From Ruminococcus sp. CAG:254 (GTDB taxonomy: Bacteria; Bacillota; Clostridia; Oscillospirales; Ruminococcaceae): a stretch of DNA of 64,000 nt. Under the pieces are notes generated by a model. It searched no databases. It saw only the letters and a list, made by a program, of their open reading frames with translations, and was not told the origin of the DNA. This document shows positions 8,258 through 16,983 of the stretch, piece by piece. The position numbers and the translations under genes are program-made. The stretch lies in assembly GCA_000433635.1 (NCBI GenBank), contig HF997977.1:139135-203134 (forward strand). Direction: 5' to 3'. The number at the start of each line of letters is the position of its first letter. Position 1 is the first letter of the stretch.

Positions 8258-9151
8258 ATGAAAAAACAACAGCTTTTAGAAAATAAACAGCATGGAACAC
8301 CAGCGTTTCCGTTTGAATGTTTCCGCACACAGACAGATACAACCGACTTTTTTATTCCATTGCATTGGCATAAAAAAACGGAGTTGATGCATGTCCATCA
8401 TGGCACTTGTTTGTTGACCATTGGAAATGAAACCTATCCGGCAAAAGGCGGCGATTTATTTTGTATCAATGCGGAAGAACTGCACCGGATTACTTCGGAA
8501 GATGCAACATTAGAATATAGTACCTTTATTTTTCAGCCGGATTTATTTTCCTTTGCAATTTCCGACCAAGCACAATTGCTATTGCAGCCGCTCATAGATG
8601 GACGTATGCAGTTTCCAACTTGTATCACGGATGCAGCGGTAAAGGCGACCTTACAACCCTTGTTGCACCGGATTTTACAGGCAGCCGAGGAAAAAGCAGT
8701 GGGATATGAATTACTGGTCAAAGCAGGGCTGCTGCAATTGACCGCAGAACTGCTCTATCAAGGGTTGCTGTTGCCCACAGACCCCATTACGCTAGAGGCG
8801 AGCCGTAACCAACGGGAACGGATGAAAAAAATTCTGACGTATCTCAAACAGCACATGACAGAGCCGCTGACGCTTTCCAGCTTGGCAGATACGTTTCATA
8901 TGTCAGAAAAATATTTTTCCCGTTACTTTCGGAATGCAACGGGGCAGACATTTACCGCTTATCTGAATACGATTCGGATGAATCATGCTTGTCAACTGTT
9001 GTTGGAAACGGATGATACCGTGTTGGAAATTGCATTGGAATGCGGCTATGAAAACGTCAGCTATTTTATTCGTCTATTCGGGAATTTAATGCATTGTACG
9101 CCGTTGCAGTATCGGCTTTCCAAACAGCACCGATTGAAGCAGCAATTTTAA
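8258..9151 (+). CDS. AraC family transcriptional regulator with cupin sensor domain
   Basis: A DNA-binding regulator of 297 residues. The N-terminal half is a cupin-like sugar-sensing domain (PLHWHKKTELMHVHHGTC, then GGDLFCINAEELH). The C-terminal 100 residues are the double helix-turn-helix of the AraC/XylS family: LTLSSLADTFHMSEKYFSRY, then FTAYLNTIRM and the second helix pair IALECGYENVSYFIRLFG. ATG 8258 is preferred to the upstream GTG at 8249 because GAGGTG stands at proper distance. It is divergent from the beta-glucosidase gene, whose promoter lacks a -35, so it probably activates that gene in response to a beta-glucoside. The ligand is inferred. Confidence 0.88.
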   Translation: MKKQQLLENKQHGTPAFPFECFRTQTDTTDFFIPLHWHKKTELMHVHHGTCLLTIGNETYPAKGGDLFCINAEELHRITSEDATLEYSTFIFQPDLFSFAISDQAQLLLQPLIDGRMQFPTCITDAAVKATLQPLLHRILQAAEEKAVGYELLVKAGLLQLTAELLYQGLLLPTDPITLEASRNQRERMKKILTYLKQHMTEPLTLSSLADTFHMSEKYFSRYFRNATGQTFTAYLNTIRMNHACQLLLETDDTVLEIALECGYENVSYFIRLFGNLMHCTPLQYRLSKQHRLKQQF

Positions 9152-9429
9152 AGTTCAGCGGATATTTTTTGAAAAAGCGGATATGATACTACTGTTTTCT
9201 ACTGTAGGCAACCACTGGCGAACAGCGAACACAGGCAGACAGCGAATCGATTCTGCCGAATCATTTTGAATTTGTTTTCCAAGTCGTTTATCTATGGAAG
9301 AGCATAGCAGATGTTTATTTCAACATTCACAGACCAAAAATAGAATGGCGATGATTCCTACAAAAATGAATCGCTGCACGGGAATTTGAATAGAAAAGAA
9401 AAAATCTCCGGAAAAGTGGTCTTTTCCTG
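9152..9429. other. Intergenic stretch after the AraC regulator
   Basis: Together with the metY promoter and leader this makes a 357-base gap. I see no convincing gene, no strong terminator and no recognised RNA. A minus-strand open frame of 67 codons (9320-9523) overlaps the promoter and lacks a ribosome site, so I leave it out. Confidence 0.5.
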
Positions 9430-9458
9430 TTGACAAAATCAGAAAATTGGTGTATACT
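9430..9458 (+). promoter_or_regulatory. Promoter of the O-acetylhomoserine sulfhydrylase gene
   Basis: TTGACA (9430-9435) and TATACT (9453-9458) with a 17-base spacer. The leader to the start codon is only about 45 bases, too short for a SAM riboswitch or T-box. Confidence 0.85.
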
Positions 9459-9508
9459 TTTACTAACCTACAAAACAGATAGGAAAAAGGATAAAGGAGC
9501 CTTTGCAT

Positions 9509-10792
9509 ATGAAACAGTATCATTTTGAAACCTTACAAGTACATGCTGGTCAGGAACAACCAGACCCGACCACAGACGCAAGAGCCGTTCCGATTTATGC
9601 CACGACATCCTATGTCTTCAAGGATTCCGCACAGGCAGCCGGTCGGTTTGCCCTGACAGAACCAGGAAACATCTACACCCGTCTGATGAATCCCACCAAC
9701 TCTGTATTTGAAGAACGGATGGCAAAGCTGGAAGGCGGCGTTGGTGCGTTGGCAACTGCCAGCGGTTCTGCTGCGATTACCTACGCTGTCCAGAACATTG
9801 CAACGGTTGGCGACCATATTGTATCTGCCAGCAACCTCTACGGCGGTACACACAACCTGTTTTCCAACACCTTGAAAGAACAGGGTCTGGAAACTACATT
9901 TGTAAACTCGAAAGATCCGGCAGATTTTGAAGCAGCTATTCAGGAAAATACCAAGCTGATTTATGCAGAAACACTCGGCAACCCGAATTCAGATATCATT
10001 GATTTGGAAGCACTGGCTGCGGTTGCTCACAAGCACGGAATTCCACTGATTGTGGACAGCACTTTTGCAACGCCATATCTGCTGCGTCCGCTGGAACATG
10101 GTGCAGACGTTGTTGTACACTCTGCAACAAAGTTCATCGGCGGTCATGGTACGGTTATGGGTGGTATCATCATTGACGGCGGAAAGTTCGACTGGACACA
10201 GAACGACAAGTTCCCGGGTCTGAGCAAGCCGAATCCGTCTTACCACGGCGTTGTATTTACAGAAGCATGCGGAAACGCTGCTTATATCATGAAGATTCGT
10301 ACCACACTGATGCGAGATCAAGGTGCAGTACTTTCTCCGTTTAATTCCTTCTTGCTGCTGCAAGGTCTGGAAACCCTGTCTTTGCGGGTAGAACGGCACG
10401 TAGAAAATGCACTGAAGGTTGTCGACTTCCTGAAGAATCATCCGCAGGTAGAAAAGGTTTACCATCCGTCCCTGTCTACTGGCAAGGAAAAGGAACTGTA
10501 TGACAAGTACTTCCCGAACGGTGCAGGTTCGATTTTCACCTTTACGATTAAGGGCGATGCAGAAAAGGCAAAGAAGTTCACCGAAAGTCTGGAACTCTTC
10601 TCCCTGCTGGCAAATGTTGCTGATGTTAAGAGCTTGGTGATCCATCCGGCATCCACAACCCATTCTCAGCTGGACGAAGAAGAATTGCTGGCATGCGGCA
10701 TTCATCCGAACACCATTCGGCTTTCTATCGGTACAGAACACATTGATGATATTCTGGCTGACCTGCAGCATGGTTTTGATGCTGTAAAGTAA
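9509..10792 (+). CDS. metY: O-acetylhomoserine sulfhydrylase (O-acetylhomoserine aminocarboxypropyltransferase)
   Basis: A PLP enzyme of the Cys/Met metabolism family, 427 residues, predicted to make homocysteine from O-acetylhomoserine and sulfide. Landmarks are the N-terminal [49 protein letters not shown], the [19 protein letters not shown] segment and the PLP lysine in [14 protein letters not shown]. The length (about 430) and the [12 protein letters not shown] insert are typical of MetY rather than the shorter cystathionine lyases. ATG 9509 follows AAAGGAG. It sits directly upstream of cysteine desulfurase and Fe-S scaffold genes, so sulfur assimilation and sulfur delivery are side by side, separated by a terminator. 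Confidence 0.93.
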   Translation: MKQYHFETLQVHAGQEQPDPTTDARAVPIYATTSYVFKDSAQAAGRFALTEPGNIYTRLMNPTNSVFEERMAKLEGGVGALATASGSAAITYAVQNIATVGDHIVSASNLYGGTHNLFSNTLKEQGLETTFVNSKDPADFEAAIQENTKLIYAETLGNPNSDIIDLEALAAVAHKHGIPLIVDSTFATPYLLRPLEHGADVVVHSATKFIGGHGTVMGGIIIDGGKFDWTQNDKFPGLSKPNPSYHGVVFTEACGNAAYIMKIRTTLMRDQGAVLSPFNSFLLLQGLETLSLRVERHVENALKVVDFLKNHPQVEKVYHPSLSTGKEKELYDKYFPNGAGSIFTFTIKGDAEKAKKFTESLELFSLLANVADVKSLVIHPASTTHSQLDEEELLACGIHPNTIRLSIGTEHIDDILADLQHGFDAVK

Positions 10793-10828
10793 ATTGGATA
10801 CAACCGCAATCCGAATATTGCAGTGTAT

Positions 10829-10883
10829 GGAGGGTTTGTTCTGGCTGCGTTTGCAGGAGCGAACAAGCCCTCCTATTTTTTAT
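10829..10883 (+). terminator. Terminator after metY
   Basis: A 13-bp stem (10829-10841 with 10861-10873, one G-U pair) is followed by TATTTTTTAT. Read-through would enter the cysteine desulfurase gene 53 bases later. Confidence 0.85.
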
Positions 10884-10935
10884 CGGATGCAAACCCTGCA
10901 TCCAAACAATCCAATCCAAGAGAGGAAGAACAACC

Positions 10936-12117
10936 ATGATTTATGCAGACCACGCTGCAACCACAAAAATGAGTGCAGAAGCGATGGCAGCCATGGTAAA
11001 GGGCTGGGAAGTATACGGCAATCCGTCCAGCCTGCACACCATCGGACAAGAAGCTGCTGTTGTTTTGCAGAAAGCAAGAGAACAGATTGCAGTCTGTCTG
11101 GACGCTGACCCGAAAGAAATTTATTTTACTTCCGGCGGCAGCGAAGCAGACAATCAGGCACTTCGTTCCGCTGCAGCCATCGGCAAGCGGAAAGGCCACA
11201 TGCACATTATCTCCACAGCGTTTGAACATCATGCAATTCTGCACACGCTGGAACAGCTGAAAGCAGAGGGCTTTTCTGTTACGCTGCTGGATGTGCACGA
11301 AAATGGAATGATAACACCGGAGCAGGTAGAAGCTGCCATTCAGCCGGATACCTGTCTGGTTACTGTGATGTATGCCAACAATGAAATTGGTTCGATTCTG
11401 CCAATTGCAGAAATTGGAGCGGTTTGCAGAAAGCACCATGTTCTGTTCCATACCGATGCCGTGCAGGCAGTGGGACACATTCCGATTTCCGTTAAGAATG
11501 ACAACATTGATATGCTATCCCTCTCCGCCCACAAATTCCATGGGCCAAAGGGAATTGGCGTTTTGTATGCAAAGAAAGGCGTTCGCTTAACTTCTTTGAT
11601 TGCTGGCGGAGCACAGGAACGGGGCAAGCGTGCCGGAACGGAAAATATTCCAGCAATTTTGGGCATGGCAGCTGCTTTGCAGGATGCTTGCGACCATATG
11701 GAAGAAAATACGCGTCATTGTCTGGAACTGCGGGAACGCTTGATTGCAGGGCTTTCCAAGATTCCACATTCCGTTCTGAACGGCGACCGGGAACATCGTC
11801 TGCCGAGCAACGTGCATTTTTGCTTTGAGGGAATCGAAGGGGAATCGTTGCTGCTGCTGCTAGACCAGAAGGGGATTTGTGCATCCTCTGGTTCTGCCTG
11901 CACCTCTGGTTCATTAGACCCTTCTCACGTTCTGCTGGCAATCGGCAGACCGCATGAAATTGCACATGGTTCGCTGCGGTTGTCGCTGGGCGAAGAAAAT
12001 ACCATGGCGGAAGTGGATTATATGTTGCAGGCAATTCCGGAAGTGGTTGCCTATCTGCGGCATATGTCTCCGGTTTGGAGAGATTTAGAGAGCGGAAAGA
12101 AGTCTTTCTTGCTGTAA
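10936..12117 (+). CDS. Cysteine desulfurase (NifS/IscS family)
   Basis: A PLP-dependent cytosolic enzyme of 393 residues that takes sulfur from cysteine as an enzyme persulfide. Visible are the N terminus YADHAATTKMS, the SGGSEADNQAL motif, the TAFEHHA histidine, VMYANNEIGSI, the HTDAVQAVGH segment, the PLP lysine in LSAHKFHGPKGIG and the active-site cysteine loop SSGSACTSGSLDPSHVL. The gene follows AGAGGAAG and is 18 bases upstream of the scaffold gene, making a minimal two-gene Fe-S assembly operon of the NifS/NifU type common in Clostridia. No Rrf2-type regulator gene is adjacent. Confidence 0.94.
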   Translation: MIYADHAATTKMSAEAMAAMVKGWEVYGNPSSLHTIGQEAAVVLQKAREQIAVCLDADPKEIYFTSGGSEADNQALRSAAAIGKRKGHMHIISTAFEHHAILHTLEQLKAEGFSVTLLDVHENGMITPEQVEAAIQPDTCLVTVMYANNEIGSILPIAEIGAVCRKHHVLFHTDAVQAVGHIPISVKNDNIDMLSLSAHKFHGPKGIGVLYAKKGVRLTSLIAGGAQERGKRAGTENIPAILGMAAALQDACDHMEENTRHCLELRERLIAGLSKIPHSVLNGDREHRLPSNVHFCFEGIEGESLLLLLDQKGICASSGSACTSGSLDPSHVLLAIGRPHEIAHGSLRLSLGEENTMAEVDYMLQAIPEVVAYLRHMSPVWRDLESGKKSFLL

Positions 12118-12135
12118 GAAAAAGGAGAAACAACG

Positions 12136-12567
12136 ATGGCTTTATATAGTGAAAAGGTAATGGATCATTTTCTGCACCCACGGAATGTTGGTGTTCTGGA
12201 AGATGCGGATGGCGTTGGAGAAGTTGGAAATGCAAAGTGCGGCGACATCATGAAAATCTATCTCAAGATTGACAATGATGTGATTTCAGATGTAAAGTTT
12301 GAAACATTTGGCTGTGGCAGTGCGATTGCATCTAGCTCGATGGCAACGGAAATGATTAAGGGCAAGCCGGTTTCGGAAGCATTGCAGCTGACGAATAAGG
12401 CAGTTGCAGAGGCATTGGACGGACTGCCAGCACATAAACTGCACTGTTCCGTACTGGCAGAAGAAGCAATTAAGTCTGCCCTGAAAGATTACTACGACAA
12501 GAACGGCATTGCTTACGATGCTGCTCAGTTCCCGAACTGTGAAGACTGTGCACATTGTGCAGAATAA
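12136..12567 (+). CDS. Fe-S cluster assembly scaffold, NifU/IscU type
   Basis: A small scaffold protein of 143 residues on which Fe-S clusters are built from sulfur delivered by the upstream desulfurase. The IscU fold is clear: YSEKVMDHFLHPRNVG at the N terminus, then three conserved cysteines in VGNAKCGD, FGCGSAIASSS and LHCSVLAEEAI. After the normal end of the domain there is a short tail carrying CEDCAHC, which adds three cysteines. ATG 12136 follows AAAGGAG. The gene ends in a very strong terminator. Confidence 0.93.
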   Translation: MALYSEKVMDHFLHPRNVGVLEDADGVGEVGNAKCGDIMKIYLKIDNDVISDVKFETFGCGSAIASSSMATEMIKGKPVSEALQLTNKAVAEALDGLPAHKLHCSVLAEEAIKSALKDYYDKNGIAYDAAQFPNCEDCAHCAE

Positions 12568-12590
12568 TTGCAGTTTCTAAAAAAGAGAAA

Positions 12591-12644
12591 ACTCATCCGG
12601 CAACCTGTCGAATATGCAACAGGTTGCCGGATGAGTTTGTTTTG
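12591..12644 (+). terminator. Strong terminator after the Fe-S scaffold gene
   Basis: An 18-bp perfect stem (12591-12608 with 12619-12636), ten-base loop, then TTGTTTT. Confidence 0.92.
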
Positions 12645-12732
12645 TCGACATTAGCAGCAACTAACATCTGGTGATTTTTTTCGATTGGATGAAATTTGTC
12701 GATGAGTTTCACCAAAATTTCACAGGATATTC

Positions 12733-12762
12733 TTGAAAATTCGCTCATGAAAAGCTTATACT
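12733..12762 (+). promoter_or_regulatory. Promoter of the HD-domain gene
   Basis: TTGAAA (12733-12738) and TATACT (12757-12762) separated by 18 bases, about 50 bases upstream of the start codon. Confidence 0.75.
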
Positions 12763-12813
12763 AAAAGCAGTAAGAGTGAACAAAAGCGAATAAACAGGAA
12801 GGAAGATGAAGAG

Positions 12814-13299
12814 ATGAAATCCATCGAAACAGAAGTTGTTGCCCTAGTGGAGCGAAACGGACGGCTGATTTTACAGTCCGCTGGTATGGAGCAGGAAAAG
12901 GGATACATTCAGCACGGAGCAGTCAGCTGTTACCTGCATTCTTTTTTTGTGGCATATATGAGTGTCTGGCTGGCAAAGCGGTTTCGGATTCGGGTACATT
13001 TGCGGAGTTTGGTGCGGGGAGCACTGCTGCACGATTATTTTCTATATGATTGGCACATCAAAGACCCCAACCGAAAAGCACATGGGTTCTCCCACGCAGC
13101 AGCAGCGTTACAAAATGCAGAGCGAGATTTTGCTTTAAATGCAGTAGAACGAGATGTCATTGCCCGACATATGTTTCCCTTGAATCTGACACCGCCACGG
13201 TATCGGGAAAGCATTCTGGTTTGCATTGCTGATAAAATCTGTGCCGTTTATGAAACCTTTTCAATTCCGATTCCAAAACACGTCTTGCTGGCGGAATAA
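12814..13299 (+). CDS. HD-domain phosphohydrolase-like protein
   Basis: A compact protein of 161 residues with the metal-binding pattern of the HD superfamily: His34 in IQHGAVSCYLH, His73-Asp74 in GALLHDYFLYDWH, His90 and His94 in HGFSHA, His119 in VIARHMFPL and Asp140 in IADKICAVYE. These proteins usually hydrolyse phosphate esters or nucleotides; the substrate is unknown. It lacks the GYP motif of cyclic-di-GMP phosphodiesterases. The ribosome site is AGGAAGGAAG. The gene is monocistronic, with its own promoter and a terminator shared with the convergent ABC transporter gene. Confidence 0.82.
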   Translation: MKSIETEVVALVERNGRLILQSAGMEQEKGYIQHGAVSCYLHSFFVAYMSVWLAKRFRIRVHLRSLVRGALLHDYFLYDWHIKDPNRKAHGFSHAAAALQNAERDFALNAVERDVIARHMFPLNLTPPRYRESILVCIADKICAVYETFSIPIPKHVLLAE

Positions 13300-13316
13300 A
13301 AACATAGAAACATAGA

Positions 13317-13365
13317 AACCGGCTTACAATAGGGGATTTTCTCCTATTGCAAGCCGGTTTTTTCT
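13317..13365. terminator. Bidirectional terminator between HD gene and ABC ATPase gene
   Basis: A long stem (AACCGGCTTACAATAGG with 13343-13359, one G-U pair) followed by six T on the plus strand; A-rich bases on the other side can serve the minus-strand operon. Confidence 0.85.
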
Positions 13366-14657
13366 TATTTTGTGGTGTTCTTTTTCGAGTCTTTTTTGTA
13401 GTGCATTGCTTCGGAAATGGTAATAACGGGGATTTTAGTGCGTTTATGAACCTTTTCCAGAATATTTTTTTCGAAGCGAACATCGCCGATGAGAATACAT
13501 TGTGTATCCGGATATTTATGAATATCTCGGCTGTGGATTGTTTTTGCATATTCACTGGATTTTTTCCCATTTTCCAGCAGGTAATCAACAGAAACGCCAG
13601 CATCTTTCAGCAGAACAGCGATGGTTTTCAATACCATGCTTTCGCCGTAGATGGCAAGGTGGGTGATGTGTTTGTCCTGAAAATATGCCTTGAATTGGTC
13701 AACTGTTTCCGGATGCAACACCATTTCATTTAGGATGTCAATATAAGCTTTCGAGTAAATCTCATATTGAATATCAGAAGCTAAGCGTTTTTGTGGCTTT
13801 GCGACAGGCGTTGGCTTTGTAGCTGGCTTTTTTGGTGCAGTCGGTTTTTCGGTTTTTTTTGCAGGAGCAGGCAGCGTCAAGCTGGGCTTTGCAGCGGGAT
13901 TGATTGCCCGTTCTTTCATGTAGTTGCTGTAGCAAGTCAGAATTTTTTCGGATTCTTGTTTGTTTTTTGCAAAGGCAATTTGTTTGCCCATGTCCAGCCA
14001 AAGCACCTTGTTGCACAGCCGTTTCATCTGAGCGACAGAGTGGCTGACAAATAAAGTGGTTGCACCGCTTTGAATGACTTCCATCATTTTCTGTTCGCTT
14101 TTTCTTCGGAAACCGCCATCTCCAACGGATAACACTTCATCTAGAATTAAGATTTCCGGATCAACCATACAGGCAATGGCAAATGCCAAACGGGAACGCA
14201 TACCGCTGGAAAGCTGCTTGTACTTGTAAAACTGAAATTCTTTCAGCTCTGCAAATTCAATGATTTCATCAATGCGTTCCGTGATGAAATTCTTTTCATA
14301 TCCCAGTAAAGCACCACGCATATAAATATTTTCGATGAGGTTCAAGTCGCTATCAAAACCCGTTCCCAACTCCAGCAGGGCACTGATATTTCCGTTGACT
14401 TGAATGCTCCCCTTGGCAGGTGGCAGAATGCCGCAGATTGCTTTTAAGATGGTAGATTTCCCAGCACCATTTGCACCAATGATACCTAGAAAATCACCTT
14501 TTTCCAGTGTGAAAGAAACATCTTCCACCGACCAGCGGCTTTCCACACGCCGTTCTCGCTTGACTTTTTGAATCGTCCATTCTTTTAGTCCGATATCTCG
14601 GAAATCGCCCAGCAGGTAGCGAATATAGACGTGAGATGCATCAATAATCGGTTCCAT
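13365..14657 (-). CDS. Polysaccharide ABC exporter ATPase with extra C-terminal Rossmann-like domain
   Basis: The ATP-binding subunit of an ABC exporter of the TagH/Wzt type that moves lipid-linked polysaccharide across the membrane. Residues 1-245 form the ATPase: Walker A GANGAGKST, signature LSSGMRSRLAFA, Walker B EILILDEVLSVGD and the H-loop in FVSHS. A Lys/Pro/Ala-rich linker (about 255-290, with PAKKTEKPTAPKKP) leads to a C-terminal domain of about 130 residues with an alternating strand/helix pattern (HLAIYGESMVLKTIAVLLKD, then CILIGDVRFEKNILEKV). That is unlike the beta-sandwich of classical Wzt and resembles a Rossmann-type nucleotide or sugar-binding module. It starts 12 bases after the permease gene with AGGAGG and is last in the minus-strand operon. 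Confidence 0.88.
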   Translation of the reverse strand: MEPIIDASHVYIRYLLGDFRDIGLKEWTIQKVKRERRVESRWSVEDVSFTLEKGDFLGIIGANGAGKSTILKAICGILPPAKGSIQVNGNISALLELGTGFDSDLNLIENIYMRGALLGYEKNFITERIDEIIEFAELKEFQFYKYKQLSSGMRSRLAFAIACMVDPEILILDEVLSVGDGGFRRKSEQKMMEVIQSGATTLFVSHSVAQMKRLCNKVLWLDMGKQIAFAKNKQESEKILTCYSNYMKERAINPAAKPSLTLPAPAKKTEKPTAPKKPATKPTPVAKPQKRLASDIQYEIYSKAYIDILNEMVLHPETVDQFKAYFQDKHITHLAIYGESMVLKTIAVLLKDAGVSVDYLLENGKKSSEYAKTIHSRDIHKYPDTQCILIGDVRFEKNILEKVHKRTKIPVITISEAMHYKKDSKKNTTK

Positions 14658-14669
14658 ATTCGTTCCTCC

Positions 14670-15437
14670 TTATAGGTAATAGACAAATTTGTCTTTGTTG
14701 CAGCGGTAGATGAGAATGCCCAGTCCTAAGAACAGGATTGTATAGCCCAATAGAACCAGATGGTCAAACAGCGTTGGAATTTGCTGGTGAATGATGACCA
14801 TACGGGAATAATAGATGAAGTCATAGATGGGATTGATGTGCAGGATTTTTTGTGCCGTTTCTGACATAGAAGTATCGTACCAGAATACAGCACAGCAAAA
14901 ATAGAGCAGGCGGCAGAAGATGTTGTAGAAATACTGAATATCTTTAAAAAAGACATAAAGCGAAGCGAGAATCATGCTAACGCCGAGGTTAAAGAAAAAC
15001 ATTAGGATAATGGGATAGATGAGAAAGACGAGCTTCCAAGTGAACCCCATGTGGTCATAAATCATAAACGGAATCAATAGAATCAGCGTAATGAAAAAGT
15101 TAAACAGAGCAGATACATTTTTAGAGAGCGGAAAAATCCAAGTCGGAACTTTGATTTTTTGAATGATGCCAGCATTGCCTAAAAAAGATTGCATACCGGT
15201 TTGAGAGGCGTTGCTGTAATAGCTGTAAGTTAGAATACCCACCAGCATATAAATGGTATAATGGGGAGTATTTCTGCTGAACAAGTTCTTAAAAATCAGC
15301 ATCAACACCAGAAATTCTGCCAGTGGATTGAGAATGCTCCAGATAAACCCCAGAGTTGTCTTTTTGTATTTTTGCCGGAAATCTCGCTTGACCAGTTCCC
15401 GAAACAAAAACTGATGTTGTTTCAGTGTCTTTATCAT
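14670..15437 (-). CDS. Polysaccharide ABC exporter permease (ABC-2 type)
   Basis: A membrane protein of 255 residues with six predicted membrane segments, the usual length for TagG/Wzm permeases of polysaccharide exporters. Landmarks are the N-terminal amphipathic stretch LFRELVKRDFRQKYKKTTLG, the following FIWSILNPLAEFLVLMLIF helix and the late FFKDIQYFYNIF segment. The start ATG 15437 follows AAGGAG. It pairs with the ATPase gene 12 bases downstream. With galactopyranose mutase and galactofuranosyltransferase-like genes upstream, the exporter probably carries a galactofuranose-containing glycan. Confidence 0.9.
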   Translation of the reverse strand: MIKTLKQHQFLFRELVKRDFRQKYKKTTLGFIWSILNPLAEFLVLMLIFKNLFSRNTPHYTIYMLVGILTYSYYSNASQTGMQSFLGNAGIIQKIKVPTWIFPLSKNVSALFNFFITLILLIPFMIYDHMGFTWKLVFLIYPIILMFFFNLGVSMILASLYVFFKDIQYFYNIFCRLLYFCCAVFWYDTSMSETAQKILHINPIYDFIYYSRMVIIHQQIPTLFDHLVLLGYTILFLGLGILIYRCNKDKFVYYL

Positions 15438-15548
15438 AAATAAACTCCTTTTTTGTCAGGAAGATTGTTTGCAATTGGAATGGAAATCAGAAAATCATGG
15501 CGATTTCATAGGGGAATTGTGACAATCTGATTCCAATATGGAACAATA

Positions 15549-15583
15549 CCGTCTTTTCCCATGCAATTCACAGGAAAAGACGG
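15549..15583 (-). repeat. Inverted repeat upstream of the exporter genes
   Basis: CCGTCTTTTCC and its perfect complement are separated by 13 bases, 12 bases past the stop of the 79-residue gene. No run of T follows on the minus strand, so it is a poor intrinsic terminator; it may be an RNA-stability or partial attenuation element. Confidence 0.5.
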
Positions 15584-15594
15584 CGTTGTATCGT

Positions 15595-15834
15595 TTAGTT
15601 TTCTTTTGTCATATGGTAAACAGAGGAAGTGCCTTCCATCAGAAGTGCATCCATGTGATCGACCTCTGCCTTTGCAGTCGCATAATCTTTGTATTCGCCC
15701 AGAACAACAGAATCCGATGTGCTAGCACCCAGCAGAATGCCAATGACGGAATACGTGCGTTCTGAAATCATTTTCACTGCCCGTACCGCAGCGACATGAT
15801 AGAGGGCATCTTCATTTTGTGTACGAACCCACAT
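15595..15834 (-). CDS. Small conserved protein of unknown function (79 residues)
   Basis: A short soluble protein beginning MWVRTQNEDALYHV and containing SVVLGEYKDYATAKAEVDHM. It resembles small Firmicutes proteins that start MWVRSQD and contain an LGEYKTxERA-like motif, often annotated as hypothetical; I know no function. The start ATG 15834 lies 16 bases after the stop of the mutase gene and is preceded by GAGAGGGG, so it is very probably a translated member of the polysaccharide operon. A 157-base gap with an inverted repeat separates it from the exporter genes. Confidence 0.7.
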   Translation of the reverse strand: MWVRTQNEDALYHVAAVRAVKMISERTYSVIGILLGASTSDSVVLGEYKDYATAKAEVDHMDALLMEGTSSVYHMTKEN

Positions 15835-15850
15835 CGTTTAAGCCCCTCTC

Positions 15851-16957
15851 TTATGCACCAAATTCATTCTGAACGGTTTCCAGTGCAGCAGCAATGACCT
15901 TATCCATGTCATAATACTTATACTGACCCAGACGGCCGCCAAAGATGACATTCGGAACGGTTTCTGCCAGCTTCTGATATTCCTGATACATCTGGTTATT
16001 CCGTTCGTTGTTGACCGGATAATACGGTTCATCGCCCTTCTTCCATTCGGAAGAATATTCTCTGGAGATGACAGTTTTCGGCTGCTTGCCGAATTCAAAG
16101 TGCTTGTGTTCAATGATTCTGGTATACGGAACTTCCCGTTCGGTGTAGTTCACAACCGCATTGCCCTGATAGTTTTCGCAATCCAGCACTTCGGTTTCAA
16201 AGCGAACGCTGCGGTATTCCAAAACGCCCAGCTTGTAATCAAAGAAGGCATCAATCTGTCCAGTGAAGACGGTCTTGTCTGCAACGTCCGGATGTTCCTT
16301 GATAAATTCGAAGTAGTCCGTATTGGTCAGGATGTCTGCACCTGCAAGCATCTTTTCCACAATCGGGGTATAACCGCCAATCGGAATGCCCTGATACCGG
16401 TCATTGAAGTAGTTATTATCATAGGTAAATCGCAACGGTAACCGCTTGATGATGAAAGATGGCAGGTCGGTGCAGTTTCTGCCCCACTGCTTTTCAGTAT
16501 AACCCTTGATCAGCTTTTCATAAACGTCTGTACCAACCAGAGAAAGAGCTTGTTCTTCGAGGTTCTTCGGTTCTGTGATGTTCAGAGCTGCAATCTGCTG
16601 TGCAATGTGATTCTTTGCTTCCTGCGGTGTCCGAATGTTCCACATCTTGCTAAAGGTGTTCATGTTGAACGGCAGGTTGTACAGTTCGTCCTTATAGATG
16701 GCAATCGGAGAGTTGATATAGTTGTTGAATTCTGCGAACTGGTTGATGTAGTTCCAAACTTCTTGATTGGAGGTATGGAAGATATGTGCACCATACTTGT
16801 GTACATGGATGTCCTCGATGGTTTCGCAGTAGATATTCCCAGCGATGTGGTCTCTCCGCTCAATCACCAAACAGGTCTTTCCCCGCTTCATGGCTTCATA
16901 AGCGAACACTGCACCGAACAAGCCAGCACCAACAATCAAATAATCGTATTTTTTCAT
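15851..16957 (-). CDS. glf: UDP-galactopyranose mutase
   Basis: A flavoenzyme of 368 residues that interconverts UDP-galactopyranose and UDP-galactofuranose in the cytosol, supplying the donor for galactofuranosyl transfer. The FAD-binding N terminus YDYLIVGAGLFGAVFA, the ERRDHIAGNIY segment, HKYGAHIFHT, the YTEKQWG motif and the C-terminal GGRLGQYKYYDMD are all clear. Length is normal. ATG 16957 follows AGGAGG. It sits between the large FrhB/pyruvyl-transferase fusion and the small protein gene, and is the only mutase in the window although both arms of the locus encode galactofuranosyltransferase-like enzymes. Confidence 0.96.
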   Translation of the reverse strand: MKKYDYLIVGAGLFGAVFAYEAMKRGKTCLVIERRDHIAGNIYCETIEDIHVHKYGAHIFHTSNQEVWNYINQFAEFNNYINSPIAIYKDELYNLPFNMNTFSKMWNIRTPQEAKNHIAQQIAALNITEPKNLEEQALSLVGTDVYEKLIKGYTEKQWGRNCTDLPSFIIKRLPLRFTYDNNYFNDRYQGIPIGGYTPIVEKMLAGADILTNTDYFEFIKEHPDVADKTVFTGQIDAFFDYKLGVLEYRSVRFETEVLDCENYQGNAVVNYTEREVPYTRIIEHKHFEFGKQPKTVISREYSSEWKKGDEPYYPVNNERNNQMYQEYQKLAETVPNVIFGGRLGQYKYYDMDKVIAAALETVQNEFGA

Positions 16958-16983
16958 GAAAAAATCCTCCTGTTACGTTGTTT

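Noticed and set aside
9320..9523. Minus-strand hydrophobic open frame of 67 codons
   Set aside because: It overlaps the metY promoter and start codon and lacks a ribosome site; probably chance.
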